40,814 bases of DNA from Candidatus Nealsonbacteria bacterium RIFOXYB1_FULL_40_15 (lineage in GTDB: Bacteria; Patescibacteriota; Minisyncoccia; Minisyncoccales; GWA2-38-27). Below are positions 38,826 to 40,814 of this stretch, one piece after another; position 1 is the first letter of the stretch; each line of letters begins with the position of its first letter. The notes beneath the pieces were generated by a model that made no database searches, had not been told where the DNA came from, and worked only from the letters and a program-made list of their open reading frames with translations. The stretch spans positions 111,525 to 152,338 of the forward strand of contig MHMM01000004.1 in NCBI GenBank assembly GCA_001821555.1, in the 5' to 3' direction. Position numbers and translations under genes: made by a program.

Positions 38826-39020
38826 CTATGCTGCTTTCTGTAATTCTGCGGCCTTGTCTTTTCCTAAAACTTTCCAGCATTCGTGGGTTCCTACCTGGGA
38901 CTTTGCTACCGCAAAGAACCTGTCCCTTCCTTTTGCTGTTCTTTTTTCTATTCTATACTCATCTGTCTTGAATTTCTTCTTGCTAAGAACATCATAAAAT
39001 TCCATTACTTCTTTTGCCAT
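38826..39020 (-). CDS. Small basic protein, unknown
   Basis: 64 aa beginning MAKEVMEFYDVLSKKKFKTD, rich in Lys and Arg, with a single Cys and a C-terminal helix (KDKAAELQKAA). The E-F-Y-D-V-x-x-x-K-K start recalls small conserved Parcubacteria proteins, but I cannot name a family. It has no clear Shine-Dalgarno site, a perfect TATAAT at 39083-39088 with a ~56-nt leader, and its own terminator, which argue that it is real. Nucleic-acid binding is possible from its charge. Confidence 0.6.
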   Translation of the reverse strand: MAKEVMEFYDVLSKKKFKTDEYRIEKRTAKGRDRFFAVAKSQVGTHECWKVLGKDKAAELQKAA

Positions 39021-39082
39021 ATAAAAATAGGTTAAGCATTCTTATCGACCTTTTAGGAATTAAGGTATCTTTTTAATGCCTT

Positions 39083-39101
39083 ATTATAGCTTAAATTAAG
39101 C
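39083..39101 (-). promoter_or_regulatory. -10 box with adjacent dyad, 64-aa gene
   Basis: TATAAT (39083-39088, minus) is preceded immediately by the dyad GCTTAATTTAAGC (39089-39101), which occupies the promoter spacer. The nearest TTGACT is 22 nt from the -10, too far for a normal promoter. The dyad could be a repressor or activator site. Confidence 0.45.
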
Positions 39102-39117
39102 AAGAAGGACAGTCAAG

Positions 39118-39182
39118 CCCCGTAGAAGAATTTTATCAGGAATCTTATCTGCTTAAAGCTAAGCTAAAATTTCTCTACGGGG
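39118..39182 (-). terminator. Long stem overlapping the mnmA stop codon
   Basis: Arms 39118-39135 and 39165-39182 pair at 16 of 18 positions (CCCCGTAGA..TTTTA / TAAAA..TCTACGGGG) around a 29-nt loop. The mnmA stop codon lies inside the right arm. There is no U-tract after it, so it may be a 3'-end stabiliser or processing site and not a classical terminator. Confidence 0.55.
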
Positions 39183-40185
39183 CAAGCGGTTTTTTAACAA
39201 TAACAGCTCCTCCCAGCATTTCTTCTCCCCTGTAGAACACAACTGATTGGCCCGGAGTTATGGCTCTTTGCGGCTCTCTGAAAATAATCTTATTCTTCTC
39301 CAAAAGAGCATCCGAGGATTTATGCCTGTATCTTATTTTAGCTCCAACTTTAAGGGGAAACTTAGGTTCTTTTCCTGAAATCCAATTTTCGTTTTTAAAA
39401 ACCAGCTCCCTTGAAAAGAGATCTTCTTCGTTTCTAGAGACAATTACCGAATTATCTTTAATGTTTTTTTCTATAACATAGTAAGGCCCGCCAGAAAGCC
39501 CGATTCTTCTCCTTTGGCCTATGGTATAAAGCCAAAGCCCCTGATGTTCTCCTAGTACATTTCCCTCTTTATCAACGACATTGCCTTTATCTACGCCTAA
39601 ATTCTCTTTTAGGAATTCTTCTATATTAGAGGAGATAAAGCATATTTCCTGCGATTCCGGCTGGTTATAGACAGGGAGAGCTGATTTTCTCGCAATTTCT
39701 CTAACTTCTGATTTTTTGTATTCTCCCAAGGGAAACAATGTTTTCTTTAGAATATTCTGGCTTGATTTCCAGAGGAAATAGGATTGGTCTTTTTCTTTAT
39801 CTTCTGCCTCAAAGATCTTTCCTTCTTTAATCTTTACATAATGGCCCGTAGCCAAATAATCCGCATTAAACTTATCAAGGTTTTTAAAAAGAAGGTTAAA
39901 TTTTACAATTTTATTGCATAAAACGCATGGATTGGGGGTAAACCCTTCTTTATTATCCTTGATAAAAGAATCTATGATCTCTTTTTTAAACTCTTTCCTA
40001 TAATCCAAAACACAGAATTGTATTCCAATTCTTTCTGCCACCGATTTTACCCTTTTTTCGTTTTCAATATATCCTGAATGCAACCTAAAATGGACTCCGA
40101 TCGGGCAAAAACCTTCTTCTTTTAAAAGCAGTGCTGTAACAGAAGAATCCACTCCCCCGGACATTGCAACCAATACTGTTTTCAT
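39175..40185 (-). CDS. mnmA: tRNA-specific 2-thiouridylase
   Basis: Adds sulfur to U34 of Glu, Gln and Lys tRNAs; 336 aa. The PP-loop SGGVDSSVTALLL is at residues ~9-21, the first catalytic Cys is in TPNPCVLCN and the second in PESQEICFI. A GHYVKIKEGK segment and the C-terminal beta-barrel (LWLYTIGQRRRIGLSGGPYY, RAITPGQSVVFYRGEEMLGG) complete the family pattern. A TATAGT box 8 nt before the ATG suggests a very short leader. The stop is embedded in a stem. Confidence 0.97.
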   Translation of the reverse strand: MKTVLVAMSGGVDSSVTALLLKEEGFCPIGVHFRLHSGYIENEKRVKSVAERIGIQFCVLDYRKEFKKEIIDSFIKDNKEGFTPNPCVLCNKIVKFNLLFKNLDKFNADYLATGHYVKIKEGKIFEAEDKEKDQSYFLWKSSQNILKKTLFPLGEYKKSEVREIARKSALPVYNQPESQEICFISSNIEEFLKENLGVDKGNVVDKEGNVLGEHQGLWLYTIGQRRRIGLSGGPYYVIEKNIKDNSVIVSRNEEDLFSRELVFKNENWISGKEPKFPLKVGAKIRYRHKSSDALLEKNKIIFREPQRAITPGQSVVFYRGEEMLGGAVIVKKPLAP

Positions 40186-40316
40186 AAATATATACTATAT
40201 TATTAAGGGTTAAAATAAAATGGCCGGCCCGAGGGCTGCCAGTTCTGATTTTTAATAAACCTTAGAAATTCAGAGTTAACACCATTTTCTGCGCAACAAA
40301 ACATGAAAATAGAAAA

Positions 40317-40334
40317 AGGCTGCGCGAGCAGCCT
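40317..40334 (-). terminator. Terminator of the 104-aa gene
   Basis: A 7-bp stem (AGGCTGC / GCAGCCT) with a 4-nt loop, followed on the minus strand by TTTTTCTATTTT. It lies 78 nt after the stop at 40412, leaving a fairly long 3' UTR. I see nothing gene-like between 40200 and 40316. Confidence 0.88.
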
Positions 40335-40411
40335 ATGTTTCGGATAATTTCGTCTGTCGCATCCCAATAACCCATAGGTTGTCCTTTCGAGAATCTGATC
40401 GGTTCCTTTTA

Positions 40412-40726
40412 TTATTGATTAATTATAGCCCCAACCAAATTGTTGAGAAATCTGATTTCTCTCCTCTTCGCCTCCTGGTCCCGACTCAATTCTCCGATTG
40501 GGCTGTTTAGGAGCTCTGCTAACCTTTCTGGATCCTCCTCTCTGCCCGGAAACTCAGCTTCTTTTTCAAAACGAAGCTTGTCCACCAAAATTCCAATTGT
40601 GTGAAGATTCCCATCTTTCAGTTCGGCGGCAAGCAGTTCTTCAGGAACCAGATCCAAAAGGTCTTCGCCATAATAACCGGGGTTGCTTTCAATCAACATC
40701 ATTGCAATCTCTCTTACCGTTCTCAT
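40412..40726 (-). CDS. Small hypothetical acidic protein
   Basis: 104 aa, mostly predicted helix and acidic (DLLDLVPEELLAAELKDGN, EAEFPGREEDPERLAELLN). AAAGGA lies 6 nt before the ATG at 40726, a fair Shine-Dalgarno site, and a terminator follows. No signal peptide, membrane segment or catalytic motif is seen, and no family is recognised. Its style (short, own RBS, own terminator) matches the other orphan genes at 18299 and 38368. Confidence 0.6.
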   Translation of the reverse strand: MRTVREIAMMLIESNPGYYGEDLLDLVPEELLAAELKDGNLHTIGILVDKLRFEKEAEFPGREEDPERLAELLNSPIGELSRDQEAKRREIRFLNNLVGAIINQ

Positions 40727-40814
40727 GAGATATCCTTTCGCAAAGAAGTTCTGGCGGTTTATTTATATGAACTGCCTTAAAATTATCATAGGGAGCAAAA
40801 AATGTAAATATTTC

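Noticed and set aside
1-40814. CRISPR array, insertion sequence or prophage
   Set aside because: No regularly spaced repeats, transposase or integrase genes, or terminal inverted repeats with target duplications were seen.

Overview
This window looks like the core translation region of a Candidate Phyla Radiation (Patescibacteria, probably Parcubacteria-like) bacterium. This is inferred from gene content and has not been confirmed phylogenetically. The evidence is an AT-rich genome packed almost end to end with very short intergenic gaps and many ATGA or TAATG stop/start overlaps; small versions of housekeeping enzymes (AlaRS of 614 aa without a C-terminal domain, ProRS of 403 aa without the editing insert); no rpmD (L30) between rpsE and rplO; a zinc-type L28; and a PilM-like/baseplate-J-like pair often seen in these genomes. 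UGA acts as a stop codon, so the genetic code appears standard.

Layout. (1) 1-6,920, minus strand: a cell-envelope and housekeeping block with a partial mreB, proS, rseP, frr, a DNA polymerase III delta-prime gene, a second mreB and murA. (2) 7,001-8,392, plus strand: a secreted or anchored PEGA-domain protein, divergent from murA. (3) 8,477-12,366, minus: the alpha operon infA-rpmJ-rpsM-rpsK-rpsD-rpoA-rplQ-rplM-rpsI behind a strong promoter. (4) 12,401-18,466: a block that separates the alpha operon from the spc operon. It holds a baseplate-J-like membrane protein, a PilM/FtsA-like ATPase, a tiny membrane protein, alaS, a YkuK-like RNase H-fold gene, tpiA and a small Cys-rich ORF. (5) 18,510-34,886, minus: one long str-S10-spc run, rpsL-rpsG-fusA-tuf-rpsJ to rplO-secY-adk-kinase-map. 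(6) 34,959-40,726: a looser region with a site-2 protease, rpmB plus tRNA-Pro(GGG), a probable structured ncRNA, an adenylate-kinase-like gene behind a second structured region, a ComEC-type metallo-beta-lactamase protein, small orphan genes, mnmA and a hypothetical gene.

Most interesting signals. Many operon-leading genes have a clear sigma70-type promoter whose -10 box lies 6-7 nt from the ATG, often with an extended TGn motif. The predicted transcripts would be leaderless or nearly so, while several small orphan genes carry long leaders and good Shine-Dalgarno sites. A minus-strand transcript at about 36,063-36,240 has a promoter, a terminator and a nested fold resembling 6S RNA (closing stem, central bubble, terminal hairpin). 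A 133-nt multi-stem element lies directly upstream of the adenylate-kinase-like gene. A perfect 30-bp palindrome lies upstream of the ykuK-like gene. Interlaced inverted repeats and a partial copy of the tRNA 3' half follow tRNA-Pro.

All positions, repeats and promoter spacings were read by eye. No homology search, folding program or alignment was run.
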